Notes: generated by a model not told the origin, from the letters alone. A stretch of 64,000 bases of DNA from Prolixibacteraceae bacterium (GCA_028683385.1 JAQUIJ010000020.1:34745-98744); one strand, 5' to 3'; shown: positions 1 to 7,001, numbered from the stretch's first letter. A program made the numbers and translations.

Positions 1-895
1 TCCATTTCCGGGCAACGGCCTGCCAGGAAAGTATTTTCATCTGATCCCCGGTCTTCCAGCCTGACGACTGGTAGTGGGCGTAAAACTTCTGCGCCTCGCT
101 GCGCGGAAACTGGTTCTGTTCAAAAAATTGCTCAGTTTCGGATAAATCCGGAACCTGAGATTTCTCATCCGGAAGATTTTTGGAATTTGTCGTTCGGAAT
201 CGTTTTTGTTTTTTTTCGTTTTCATCAATTTCAAATTTTTGATTTCTTCTGACTGACTCTTCTTCTTGTTTGTTTTTGTTTAAACTGTTTATAAAAGGTG
301 TATCAGTTGCTGTATTCCATGCTGTATCATTTTTGATACCGGCACCACCAATTTTGTCGCCAGCGGTATTTCTTCCTGTATCACTTTTGAGATCGCTGGA
401 AATACCAGTATCACTTGCTGTATCAGTTCCGGTATTTCCAGCAGTATCATTTTTAATACCGGTATTCCTTGCAGTATCAGTTGCTGTATCATTTATGAGA
501 TTGCAGGATGTGCCGGTATTTCTTCCTGTATCAGTTCCTGTATCACCAGCGGTATCATTTTCAATACCGGTATCTGTTCCTGTACTGTTTGCGGTATCAC
601 TTGCAGTATCAAATCTGATACAGGAGACACGGCTGCCTGAATGTATATTGGATGAAGGGATGTATTGGATATAACCCCACAGGGAGAGTTCCTTCATACA
701 GCGGGCGTAAGTATTAACTGAACCTAACCGGGACATATACATTGTTTCTGTCCGGGTAATTACAAACTGTTCCCCAAACCGGTCTGCATTCCACTGCTGA
801 AACAGGGCAAAATACAGGCTGATGTGATAAGATGACATGCGCTTGTCTTCAGCCAGCCGTGCAAAAAATCCATTCAGGTGTCTGATATAATTCAT
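1..895 (-). CDS. Mobile-element replication/regulator-type protein, 3' partial
   Basis: Translation of the minus strand from the ATG at 895 stays open to the window edge, about 298 codons. The N-terminus (MNYIRHLNGFFARLAED...) looks like a winged-helix module: helix-rich, with a segment around residues 50-80 (TETMYMSRLGSVNTYARCM) typical of a protein found beside excisionase-like genes in Bacteroidota integrative elements. Residues about 98-205 are a low-complexity linker of Asp-Thr, Asn-Thr and Gly repeats. The charged C-terminal part resumes with EAQKFYAHYQSSGW. Its ATG overlaps the stop of the upstream HTH gene (ATGA), so the two are translationally coupled. Family resemblance is from memory of such elements; a role in replication or excision control is inference. 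The gene is easy to miss because the repeat tract gives long ORFs in other frames. Confidence 0.8.
   Translation of the reverse strand, partial: MNYIRHLNGFFARLAEDKRMSSYHISLYFALFQQWNADRFGEQFVITRTETMYMSRLGSVNTYARCMKELSLWGYIQYIPSSNIHSGSRVSCIRFDTASDTANSTGTDTGIENDTAGDTGTDTGRNTGTSCNLINDTATDTARNTGIKNDTAGNTGTDTASDTGISSDLKSDTGRNTAGDKIGGAGIKNDTAWNTATDTPFINSLNKNKQEEESVRRNQKFEIDENEKKQKRFRTTNSKNLPDEKSQVPDLSETEQFFEQNQFPRSEAQKFYAHYQSSGWKTGDQMKILSWQAVARKW
290..625. repeat. Iteron-like degenerate repeat tract inside the partial gene
   Basis: On the minus strand the tract repeats GATAC(A/T/C) followed by GG/GC, every 9 to 18 bases, more than 15 times, mixed with the related AATACC. On the plus strand this reads as repeated TGTATCA / GGTATT words. 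It encodes the Asp/Asn-Thr linker of the host gene. The spacing is in multiples of three, so protein and DNA repeats cannot be separated by reading alone. Initiator genes with iterons inside the coding sequence are known (phage lambda O is the classic case), which makes an intragenic origin a fair but unproven reading. Confidence 0.6.
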
Positions 896-1227
896 CGCCT
901 GGCTTCAAAACCGAATAGTTTTTTTTCATTTTTTGATTCAAGCGTTTTTCGGATATCCTCGTAATCATAGAATATCGTTCCCCCAATTTTGGTAAAAGGG
1001 ATTGTTCCGTTTATCCGAAAATTTTGAAGTGTTCCAGGGGAGATGCCCAGCATTTTTATTATCTCTTGGGATTTCAACCATTTTCGATCTGGTTGACCAC
1101 GATGTTCCTTTAACATCCTTCTTATCTCGACGAGCAATTCGATCTTGAATTCCCGGAGATCATCTGTTGTTACAATTTCTGAAGGCATAACATTTATCTT
1201 TGAATGATACAATTTGAATTCATCCAA
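892..1227 (-). CDS. Helix-turn-helix (excisionase/MerR-like) protein
   Basis: 111 residues. After a helical N-terminus (residues 15-45, with TDDLREFKIELLVEIRRML) comes a HTH_17-type domain at about 50-100: WLKSQEIIKMLGISPGTLQN, then FRINGTIPFTKIGGTIFYDYEDI, the usual recognition helix plus wing ending in the Tyr/Asp pair. This class covers recombination directionality factors and small regulators in Bacteroidota conjugative elements. The stop overlaps the start of the downstream partial gene by four bases, so they form one unit. DNA binding is well supported; whether it is a true excisionase is not. Confidence 0.75.
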   Translation of the reverse strand: MDEFKLYHSKINVMPSEIVTTDDLREFKIELLVEIRRMLKEHRGQPDRKWLKSQEIIKMLGISPGTLQNFRINGTIPFTKIGGTIFYDYEDIRKTLESKNEKKLFGFEARR

Positions 1228-1530
1228 AAATCAATATTTCAGAAATACTTTTTTACCAAGGTGTCCCCAAGTTGGGTGTTTTATATGGTTAAATAAATTA
1301 TGAATTGATAATCTTATTTGACCATCTTTGATTGCAGTTGGAAATGGTTTTGTTTAATATTCAAGTCAAATTAATCGCAATTGAAACAATCTATGTTGAT
1401 TTGTCTCAACACAATTATTTTTGTAAAAATAAAAATGATTCTTGTTCTGGGAATCAGGGATAAAATATCGGAATATTTGTGATACTCAGATGATCTGGCA
1501 TCCAATCCGAATGCTTATTTATGGTGATTA
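1228..1530. other. Gene-free AT-rich interval between rteC and the HTH gene
   Basis: 303 bp, very AT-rich. No open frame in it has a convincing composition. It must hold the promoter of the HTH/replication-type pair on the minus strand; the segment around 1355-1375 (minus TTAATTTG) is the closest thing to a Bacteroidota -7 box but is one base off the consensus. No hairpin terminator for rteC was recognised. Confidence 0.5.
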
Positions 1531-2382
1531 TTATAGATCAGACTCATATATTTTGTTTTCGAGCTTACTTTTCATTAAATCCAAAAACTTTGTGCGATCA
1601 ATCTTCCTTCGCTTAATTTCGACAAAGGATCTGTAAAACTCCTTTAATTCGATATTAAACATCTGTTCAAAACCTTCAATGATATCTTTTATTTCAGAAT
1701 TGCCATCGTTTACCATTTGAGTAAAATGTACTCCGTATGCTAATTCTATCAAGAATATTTTTTTGCCGGTCCATTTAGATTTGGATTTTAAATATGGTTG
1801 TTGGGCTCCCTTTGCTCCGTCTAATATGCGAAGTTCTTTTTGAATATATTCAATAAGCATTTGATTGGCAATGATCTCCGAAAATGTATGATCGTGCCAG
1901 GTATGGAATTTTTCGTCTATCAAAAAATATTCGTTTCTCTTGGGTATTGGTATTTCTGAGCTATCACGTGTAAAGTAATATTTGTCAAAATGGCAAAAAC
2001 CACATTTAAAATATTGTAATTCAGTTTGATTCTCCTGCATAAATTCGTTAATCCTATCTATTCTCCTCTGATAATACTGAATTTGACACTGACATTTAGC
2101 AACAGGAAGTTTACTTTGAATGTCATAGACTTCCAAATAATAAAGCATCTTACTGAAAATTTCAGGCTTCAGTTTCTTAAAAAAGTAAATCTCACACTCC
2201 TGATCTGGAAATCCGTCCTGAATAACTGTTTCCCGCATTTGTTTCAATGCTTGCTTACAATAGACTATTGACATTTCAAGTTGCTCCAAAATCTTATCAG
2301 AATGAGCGTCAATTTTTTCCAGTTTTGAGACCAAATCAGTAATGATTTGCTCGTGTTTCTCAATTACAGAAAGTTGTATCAT
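1531..2382 (-). CDS. rteC: RteC-family regulatory protein
   Basis: 283 residues, close to the usual RteC length. Typical family segments are visible: CEIYFFKKLKPEIFSKMLYY near residues 83-102, then YYQRRIDRINEFMQEN and QYFKCGFCHFDKYYFTRD around 123-160, and a helical C-terminus. In CTnDOT, RteC activates the excision operon after tetracycline induction of RteA/RteB; it binds upstream of xis2c. RteA and RteB are not in this window, so the input here is unknown. It lies among element genes next to an excisionase-like HTH gene, which fits a role in element mobility. The C-terminus ends in a Lys-rich stretch with no further domain. Confidence 0.8.
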   Translation of the reverse strand: MIQLSVIEKHEQIITDLVSKLEKIDAHSDKILEQLEMSIVYCKQALKQMRETVIQDGFPDQECEIYFFKKLKPEIFSKMLYYLEVYDIQSKLPVAKCQCQIQYYQRRIDRINEFMQENQTELQYFKCGFCHFDKYYFTRDSSEIPIPKRNEYFLIDEKFHTWHDHTFSEIIANQMLIEYIQKELRILDGAKGAQQPYLKSKSKWTGKKIFLIELAYGVHFTQMVNDGNSEIKDIIEGFEQMFNIELKEFYRSFVEIKRRKIDRTKFLDLMKSKLENKIYESDL

Positions 2383-2736
2383 ATAATTTCCAGAGAATTG
2401 ATTAAAACAAACCTAAAAAGAACAATGTGAGTTATTTATACCGTCACTTAATTCCCAAACGTCACATTTATCTAAAATGATATTGAAATATGAATTGATT
2501 ATGAAATATAATAAATTGCTAATTAATCAAGTTTCAATTTTTTATTTTTTAACACTTAATATTCAGACAATTAACAATTTTTATTGAGAGTTGACTGATT
2601 TTAAGATTTGATCAACACAATTTCTTCTTTTGGTGCCTAATGGACAATACCTAAAAGGATGATTTTTCGAGCAAAAAAAACAATGGGCCTATTTCCTGAA
2701 ATTTCAAAAAACGATAAGAAAAAGCCCCGAAGGGCA
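2383..2736. other. Gene-free interval with methylase-gene terminator
   Basis: 354 bp, strongly AT-rich. At the right end 2719-2735 a hairpin GCCC-TTCG-GGGC (minus strand) is followed by a T-run and lies directly after the stop codon at 2737, a good intrinsic terminator for the methylase-like gene. The rest holds the rteC promoter region; no clean -7 box was found. Confidence 0.6.
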
Positions 2737-3486
2737 TTAAAAGTCAAACAACAGTTGCTTAATCGGCTGTTTAGATATTGGTGATAATTCAACCGGATCG
2801 AAAACTGGCAGTACTTGTTGTTTGATCTTTGGCTGTTCATCTTTGTGTTTGGGAAGTTGCAGCACCATATAACTCTGGTCTTCAGAAATCGGAACAATGT
2901 ATGGTGCTCCGGTTATAGGATGTGGATTCACCTGCCATCCAGAGAAAAACTGGTTGGTCAGGGTATCCATGCAGGCAACTTCTCCAAACATTCCGTTCAG
3001 GCACATATTGACCAAACACATCATGGCACATGTCCGGTCGATATCGGCTCCGTAAAACCGTGCATTTCTATTGATCCTAGCTGCTGCCAATAGCGTTCTG
3101 CCTGAACCGCAGCATGGATCGGCAATCCGTTCACCATCCCGGATTTCCCCGATGGTAATTAATGCCATCATTTCACAGATATGTTCAGGGGTAAAAAACT
3201 GCCCGGCTTTGCCGTAACTGATGTGTTCCATAAAGAAGTCGCCAAAGCCATCTTTCAGTCCCTCACCATCGTTTTCCATCTCTATTACAATAGATGCCAA
3301 TGCAGAAGAGAAAACCATAAGCTCATCCTTGTCATAACCTTTAATAATTTCAAAATAGCGATCTTCCATTTGTCCCAATGAAAGGGCACAAACAGTCATT
3401 TCCAGAAAATCGGAGAAAACATGACTAACCCCATGTTTTCGTGCCAGCTGATCCATGTAATTTGAAAAACTGAATAACTTTTCCAT
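2737..3486 (-). CDS. N6-methylase-like protein of integrative elements, motif IV missing
   Basis: 249 residues. It has the type I M-subunit style entry motif GQFFTPEHICEMM (about 113-125) and a SAM-binding motif I variant ADPCCGSGRTLLAAAR (about 141-156), then YGADIDRTCAMMCLVNMCLNG. The catalytic (N/D)PPY/F motif IV expected 50-80 residues later is not present; the only similar stretch is VNPHPITGAPY. The C-terminus is a short Lys/Gln-rich tail ending KQLLFDF. Proteins of this shape occur as solitary genes in Bacteroidota conjugative elements. SAM binding is likely, methylation doubtful. It follows the RadC-like gene by 47 bp, so the two probably share a transcript. Confidence 0.75.
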   Translation of the reverse strand: MEKLFSFSNYMDQLARKHGVSHVFSDFLEMTVCALSLGQMEDRYFEIIKGYDKDELMVFSSALASIVIEMENDGEGLKDGFGDFFMEHISYGKAGQFFTPEHICEMMALITIGEIRDGERIADPCCGSGRTLLAAARINRNARFYGADIDRTCAMMCLVNMCLNGMFGEVACMDTLTNQFFSGWQVNPHPITGAPYIVPISEDQSYMVLQLPKHKDEQPKIKQQVLPVFDPVELSPISKQPIKQLLFDF

Positions 3487-3508
3487 ATTGATGTGAATTA
3501 AAATGATT

Positions 3509-3533
3509 AAAAAAAAGCCCCGTGAGGCTCATT
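3509..3533 (-). terminator. Intrinsic terminator after the RadC-like gene
   Basis: On the minus strand the short hairpin AGCC-tcacgg-GGCT is followed by eight T residues, just after the stop at 3534. The stem is short, so leakage into the methylase-like gene is likely. Confidence 0.5.
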
Positions 3534-3980
3534 TTACATCATCCCTTCATCGGCAAAAGAGAAAAAGGAATCTTCGGTAAGTATGATATGGTCAAGAGCT
3601 GTGCAGTCAAAAATCTTCAGGGTATCTTTTATTTTTCGGGTAATGTCTTTATCCTGCTGGCTGGGAACAAGCCCCCCTGAAGGATGATTATGTGCAAGTA
3701 TAACTGAAGTTGCCAAGGCTTCTACGCAGTACTTGGCGATGATGGTGGCATCTATAACCGTTCCGACAATTCCGCCTTGCGAAATCTTTGCGTATCCAAT
3801 CGTATTATTGCTCCTATTCATCAACAGGATGAAAAAGCTTTCAAAAATCCCAATGTCATCTGAGTAGAAATTGCGAATAAATTCATTTGCATCTGTTGAT
3901 GTCACAATCTTCACACATGGAAAATCTGACTTGGTTTTCTTCAAAGTGATTAATGGAAGAATTTTCTTATACGTTTTCAT
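3534..3980 (-). CDS. radC: RadC-like JAB-domain protein
   Basis: 148 residues, the usual length of element-encoded RadC domains lacking the N-terminal HhH region. The JAMM metal site is complete: Glu47 (IFESFF), His97 and His99 in HNHPSG (97-102), and Asp110 in PSQQD. The family is often called DNA repair RadC, but its biochemical role is uncertain; it is frequent on phages, plasmids and conjugative elements. The start lies 9 nt after the hairpin of the long structured leader that runs back to about 4240, so this gene heads a transcription unit with the methylase-like gene. Confidence 0.85.
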   Translation of the reverse strand: MKTYKKILPLITLKKTKSDFPCVKIVTSTDANEFIRNFYSDDIGIFESFFILLMNRSNNTIGYAKISQGGIVGTVIDATIIAKYCVEALATSVILAHNHPSGGLVPSQQDKDITRKIKDTLKIFDCTALDHIILTEDSFFSFADEGMM

Positions 3981-3989
3981 TGTTCTTGA

Positions 3990-4240
3990 CCGCTGCCCTG
4001 CGGACTTATTTTGGCTTCTGGCTCGCCGGTTAATTTTGAGCCGAATACCATTGAGCAGACCGGATTCTTGTCAAGGGCGAATGTCATAAAACCTAACGTC
4101 CCCTGAGTGTGAAACAGTCGAGGGGCGTTAGGTTTTTGACCGAGCGCGAAGCGTGGCGCTGGTGGAAAGTGTGGAAGGAAAAGCCACCCTTGACTTTTCC
4201 GGAGTGCGGAAATAACTTTGCGCTAAAATTGAGTGAGAGT
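3990..4240 (-). ncRNA. Long structured leader, copy A
   Basis: About 250 bp between 3980 and 4428 that recurs at 7002-7280 and 11756-12010. Read on the minus strand it holds in order: CTTTTCC-like/GGAAAAG hairpin (4177-4200), a long stem AAAACCTAACG (4088-4098) with CGTTAGGTTTT (4126-4136), a GGCTC/GAGCC hairpin (about 4020-4042), and the CCGC-AGGGCA-GCGG hairpin (3990-4004) that ends 9 nt before the ATG at 3980. The stem bases change together between copies, which supports structure. No conserved reading frame is seen in it. The remaining 4241-4428 is AT-rich and shows no gene. Confidence 0.75.
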
Positions 4241-4428
4241 AAAAAACTTATAAAAAAGGAATTGAGTGAATAGGGAAAACTCAAATCATCTGCACTAAAT
4301 AGAAGTGAGAGCATTATAAATCGTTATATATAACTAAAATGTAAATATTCTTTAATTTACTCACATTAAAACTATGAATATATTTTTCTGTTCATATAGT
4401 CGCTTTATCAATTGACTTAATCCCCCAC

Positions 4429-4617
4429 TTAATGAATAATGTAATATTTATATCTATCTCTATTATATATTTCTATATAGCGATCCGCCCTTGCTTCATC
4501 TTTGACTTTGACTTCCTGATCGTTTCCGATAATATACCAGCCGTCTGATCTTTCTTCTTTGTGGATTTGATCTGATAAATTAAATTCCGTTCCATCAGGA
4601 AGTTTATAAATTGTCAT
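4429..4617 (-). CDS. Small hypothetical protein
   Basis: 62 residues, mixed charge, rich in Asp, Lys, Arg and Tyr: begins MTIYKLPDGTEFNLSDQIHK and ends RYKYYIIH. No known domain recognised; the pattern of a short beta-strand start followed by acidic/basic alternation suggests a soluble protein. Last gene of the run that begins at 6994. It is separated by 52 bp from the CsbD-like gene and has no repeated hairpin leader. Confidence 0.55.
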   Translation of the reverse strand: MTIYKLPDGTEFNLSDQIHKEERSDGWYIIGNDQEVKVKDEARADRYIEIYNRDRYKYYIIH

Positions 4618-4669
4618 TTTTGACTTAATTTAAGTAGGAAACCGATTAAAAATTCAACAACATACAATA

Positions 4670-4855
4670 CTAAAGCCCAGCAAGGATATTTTGTAATTCA
4701 TCTCTTGTTTTACCAAGCTTGATTTCTAGTTTTGAAATCATCTCCTCTTTTTTACCTTCTTCAAGTATCAAATCGCTATCCTGTAATTTTACAAATCTCT
4801 TTTTGAGCTTAACTTTTTGCTCTTCCCAGCTTCCATTTATTTTTCTCAATTCCAT
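4670..4855 (-). CDS. CsbD-like stress protein
   Basis: 61 residues with the CsbD pattern: W(x)EQKVKLKKRFVKLQDSDL near residues 10-28 followed by a second helix ending GKTRDELQNILAG. CsbD proteins are small, helical general-stress proteins of unknown biochemical role, common as accessory cargo. It starts just upstream of the 125-codon neighbour's end with a 28 bp gap. Recognition is by sequence pattern only. Confidence 0.7.
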   Translation of the reverse strand: MELRKINGSWEEQKVKLKKRFVKLQDSDLILEEGKKEEMISKLEIKLGKTRDELQNILAGL

Positions 4856-4883
4856 TTTTCAGAATAGATTTCAGAATGTTTCA

Positions 4884-5225
4884 TCAGCCAAAAATGAAAA
4901 CTTTATCTATAGAAAACATTATACAATTATGAAAATAAATTACACAATTCACACATTTAATAATTCGTTTCCCGTTTGATATTTCAGAATCCGCCAGTGT
5001 GGAAAGATATTGGTCATCAAAAATGACAACAACTTCATGGTAAGCATCAAAATCATGATTGAAAGCTTTGATGTAATAATAGGCATTTGAAGCAAATTCG
5101 TCAGGAACTGGGTAATTCACCTGGAGAAATTCAAATAAAATCCGAAGTTCGATTTTCGCTTTAGTGAAATAATCCGGATCGCCAACTTGTGCAAAACCGT
5201 TCGAACCAACGACTAAATAATCCAT
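4884..5225 (-). CDS. Hypothetical element protein
   Basis: The frame is open back to 5261, but the first 12 codons there (MPIQVRRAAAIP) are translated repeat leader, and similar spurious codons occur before other genes. The ATG at 5225 gives MDYLVVGSNGFAQVGDPDYF, 113 residues, placed 8 nt after the leader hairpin. A central part (YPVPDEFASNAYYYIKAFNHDF) looks like a compact alpha/beta protein. The C-terminal 40 residues (SNGKRIIKCVNCVIYFHNCI...) differ in character (Cys/Ile-rich) and may follow a frameshift or fusion to intergenic sequence. No function is assigned. Confidence 0.6.
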   Translation of the reverse strand: MDYLVVGSNGFAQVGDPDYFTKAKIELRILFEFLQVNYPVPDEFASNAYYYIKAFNHDFDAYHEVVVIFDDQYLSTLADSEISNGKRIIKCVNCVIYFHNCIMFSIDKVFIFG

Positions 5226-5232
5226 AGGGATT

Positions 5233-5294
5233 GCCGCTGCCCTGCGGACTTGTATTGGCATCCTTCGATAAACTCAGGACTGGTCTGGCTCGCC
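5233..5294 (-). repeat. Short structured leader, copy S1
   Basis: Contains the CCGC-AGGGCA-GCGG hairpin (minus) ending 8 nt before the ATG at 5225, then a variant spacer of about 22 bases and GGCGAGCCAGACC at its far end. The same spacer insertion, with a different sequence, is present in long copy B and in copy S4. Confidence 0.75.
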
Positions 5295-5301
5295 TTGTAA
5301 A

Positions 5302-5655
5302 TTAAAATAAAGTAAGTTGTGATGCAGCCCATTCAGGCTTTGAAAGACATTGGCCGTTTGTGATCCTTTCCATGCCTTTGCTGATCAGGCGAAATGAAAT
5401 CTTGTAACTGTCGCAGAACTCGAAAATCCAGTTTCCTTCGGAATAGCCTTCCTTGAAACAAAACCGAATATTACTACATCGTTTATGCTTTTTGTTGATA
5501 CGGTCGGTCTGTTGAGTCAGAAATTCAACCAATGGCTTTAAATCTTCGTCTGAAATAACAAAGCGGTGAAACTTTTGAATCAAGCCAACTGCTTCATTTT
5601 CTGCATTGTTTTTCAGTGCCGTATAAGCACTTACATCTATAAAATAATAATTCAT
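5302..5655 (-). CDS. Hypothetical element protein
   Basis: 117 residues beginning MNYYFIDVSAYTALKNNAEN. Mixed alpha/beta composition, with Lys/Arg-rich centre (TDRINKKHKRCSNIRFCFKEG) and a C-terminus ending PEWAASQLTLF. No domain recognised. Its start lies 9 nt after the hairpin of short leader S2, and it is followed after 7 bp by leader S1, so it behaves as one unit of the leader-plus-gene array. Confidence 0.65.
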   Translation of the reverse strand: MNYYFIDVSAYTALKNNAENEAVGLIQKFHRFVISDEDLKPLVEFLTQQTDRINKKHKRCSNIRFCFKEGYSEGNWIFEFCDSYKISFRLISKGMERITNGQCLSKPEWAASQLTLF

Positions 5656-5896
5656 GGTATAATGCCGCTGCCCTGCGGACTTGTATCGGCATCTGGCACG
5701 CCCAGTTGAGTTTATTGAGAAATAATTTTTTGCCAGACACCTTTATCTTTCGAAAAATAAATGGCATCAAAAAACTGGGTTTTAGGTTTTTTCGGGGATT
5801 GTCCTGTTGCAAAACCTGCCAACCTCGCTTCGTTTCTTTTACAATCTGGCAAGTCATTCCTTTAATGTGTTTGTGTTCGAATTCCGGATTATACAT
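5594..5896 (-). CDS. Hypothetical element protein, likely over-long by stop loss or frameshift
   Basis: Begins MYNPEFEHKHIKGMTCQIVK at the ATG at 5896, 9 nt after leader S3. The first 68 residues (to FLNKLNWACQ) look like a small basic protein. After that the frame reads straight through leader S2 and into the next gene out of frame (MPIQVRRAAALYHEL), unlike all other genes in the array, which stop before the next leader. A single-base slip in the run of six A residues near 5727-5733 would give a stop within a few codons, so a sequencing error or recent frameshift is the simplest explanation. The functional product probably ends near 5715. Confidence 0.5.
   Translation of the reverse strand: MYNPEFEHKHIKGMTCQIVKETKRGWQVLQQDNPRKNLKPSFLMPFIFRKIKVSGKKLFLNKLNWACQMPIQVRRAAALYHELLFYRCKCLYGTEKQCRK
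5664..5703 (-). repeat. Short structured leader, copy S2
   Basis: The 40 bp core: GGCGTGCCAGATGCC at the far side and the CCGC-AGGGCA-GCGG hairpin ending 9 nt before the ATG at 5655. It overlaps the read-through end of the upstream gene. Confidence 0.75.
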
Positions 5897-5904
5897 TTTG
5901 TATT

Positions 5905-5944
5905 GCCGCTGCCCTACGGACTTATATTAGCATCTGGCACGCCC
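5905..5944 (-). repeat. Short structured leader, copy S3
   Basis: Same core, but the hairpin reads CCGT-AGGGCA-GCGG on the minus strand. The changed pair is a U-G wobble in a minus-strand transcript, whereas on the plus strand it would be a C-A mismatch. That asymmetry supports function as RNA made from the minus strand. It ends 9 nt before the ATG at 5896. Confidence 0.75.
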
Positions 5945-5951
5945 GTATAAA

Positions 5952-6146
5952 TTAAAAATGGATAAGCTGATGATGGTCTAATCTCCACCCAACCGGCACC
6001 TTGGCAACGATTTCGTTGTAAGACTCGGCCAGTTCAAGTAACCAGGGTGATTCCCTGATACTGTTGTCGTCCAAAGACGGTCCTAAACAGAACATGATGG
6101 CATTGAGAAGCCTATCGGTGGTTGAAATATCTAATTCCATATTCAT
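5952..6146 (-). CDS. Small acidic hypothetical protein
   Basis: 64 residues, MNMELDISTTDRLLNAIMFC at the start, acidic and Leu-rich, probably all helical; ends GWRLDHHQLIHF. No family recognised. It starts 8 nt after leader S4 and its stop is 8 bp before leader S3. Confidence 0.6.
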   Translation of the reverse strand: MNMELDISTTDRLLNAIMFCLGPSLDDNSIRESPWLLELAESYNEIVAKVPVGWRLDHHQLIHF

Positions 6147-6153
6147 GTGAAAT

Positions 6154-6213
6154 GCCGCTGCCCTGCGGACTTATCTGGGCAACCTTCTAAAACTAAGGTG
6201 ATCTGGCACGCCC
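6154..6213 (-). repeat. Short structured leader, copy S4
   Basis: Hairpin CCGC-AGGGCA-GCGG ends 8 nt before the ATG at 6146. It carries the roughly 22-base spacer insertion between the AAGTCCGC side and GGCGTGCCAGA, with a sequence different from those in S1 and long copy B. Confidence 0.75.
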
Positions 6214-6219
6214 TGTTGA

Positions 6220-6705
6220 TTAATTTAATTGATTGGATGTTTCGGGTTGGGTTTCAATTTTCTGAGTACCCCAGAAATCTCTCATCTCATCCATGGATTG
6301 AATCTTTCCGTTTTTCTTCCGGTATTCTCCTTTGTGCCAGTACCAGGCAGTTTTTGGATGACTGAACATGAATCCCAGACTTTTTAATGTTGTTCTGACA
6401 GCAAACGTATTTCCAGTAATCCAGATCCACCCGCCAATGACTTCAATATCCACACCTTGCAAAAACATGATGCGGTTCAGCATCTCCCGGATTTCTTCTG
6501 AAACCTGCATCTCATATTCCTTACGTCCTTCTGAAAAGTCGACATTTCCTTTAATGAACTTTTCAGATAGCCGATCGTACCTATCGTTCAGAATCTGCAT
6601 CAGCACAGTGTCGCCACCTTTGTCAGGATGATAGATAAATGCCAATCTCCGGTACTCCTTCCTAAGTTCGGTTAGCGTTGTCACATTTTCAAAAAAATTC
6701 AACAT
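6220..6705 (-). CDS. J-domain (DnaJ-like) protein
   Basis: 161 residues. The N-terminal 45 residues form a J domain with LRKEYRRLAFIYHPDKGGD; the HPD triplet is at 26-28. J domains stimulate Hsp70 ATPase activity. The middle (residues 65-130) has VSEEIREMLNRIMFLQGVDI and SLGFMFSHPKTAWYWHKGEY, a short alpha/beta domain seen with J domains in Bacteroidota element proteins. Gly/Phe-rich and zinc-finger regions of full DnaJ are absent. It sits in the leader-plus-gene array, 8 nt after leader S5; a role in element replication or transfer is only a guess. Confidence 0.8.
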   Translation of the reverse strand: MLNFFENVTTLTELRKEYRRLAFIYHPDKGGDTVLMQILNDRYDRLSEKFIKGNVDFSEGRKEYEMQVSEEIREMLNRIMFLQGVDIEVIGGWIWITGNTFAVRTTLKSLGFMFSHPKTAWYWHKGEYRKKNGKIQSMDEMRDFWGTQKIETQPETSNQLN

Positions 6706-6713
6706 TTGCTTTA

Positions 6714-6752
6714 CCGCTGCCCTGCGGATTTATTTGGGCTTCTGGCTCGCCG
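6714..6752 (-). repeat. Short structured leader, copy S5
   Basis: Hairpin CCGC-AGGGCA-GCGG ends 8 nt before the ATG at 6705, with GGCGAGCCAGAAGCC at the far side, as in long copy A. Confidence 0.75.
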
Positions 6753-6754
6753 AT

Positions 6755-6779
6755 AAAAAAAAAGAGGCATTTTCGCCTC
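6755..6779 (-). terminator. Intrinsic terminator after the zinc-ribbon gene
   Basis: Minus-strand hairpin GAGGC-gaaaat-GCCTC followed by nine T residues, six bases after the stop at 6785. Transcription reaching the J-domain gene must therefore read through or restart at S5. Confidence 0.65.
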
Positions 6780-6784
6780 CCTTC

Positions 6785-6994
6785 TTATCGATACCAACTC
6801 TGGTAAATTTCTTCATCCTGAGCTGAAGCCAGAAATTCATTGTAAGGTACTTCGCCACATTTCAGGCAAAACATTTCTCTGGAAGATGGCCAGTAGTAAA
6901 TTTCCTGACCTTTGCTGATTTTGGCAGCGCATTTGGAACAACTGGAATCAAATCTGGCTTTGAGCTGCTTTGGATCATTGGAATAACGTTGCAT
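6785..6994 (-). CDS. Small zinc-ribbon-like protein
   Basis: 69 residues with two Cys pairs, CSKC (19-22) and CLKC (43-46), spaced as in a treble-clef/zinc-ribbon. The rest is polar (KLKARFDSS..., EEIYQSWYR). Possible nucleic-acid or protein binding; no named family. First gene downstream of long leader copy B, 8 nt after its hairpin. Confidence 0.65.
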   Translation of the reverse strand: MQRYSNDPKQLKARFDSSCSKCAAKISKGQEIYYWPSSREMFCLKCGEVPYNEFLASAQDEEIYQSWYR

Positions 6995-7001
6995 TTCGGT
7001 T

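Noticed and set aside
290..625. CRISPR array
   Set aside because: Repeats are short, degenerate and without constant spacers; no Cas gene is in the window.
270..674. Plus-strand frame of 134 codons rich in Val, Ser and Pro
   Set aside because: It is the antisense of the Thr-rich repeat linker of the minus-strand gene; composition is an artefact of the repeat.
4093..4314. 73-codon minus-strand frame in long leader A
   Set aside because: The frame is broken by stops in copies B and C, so the conserved feature is RNA/DNA structure, not protein.
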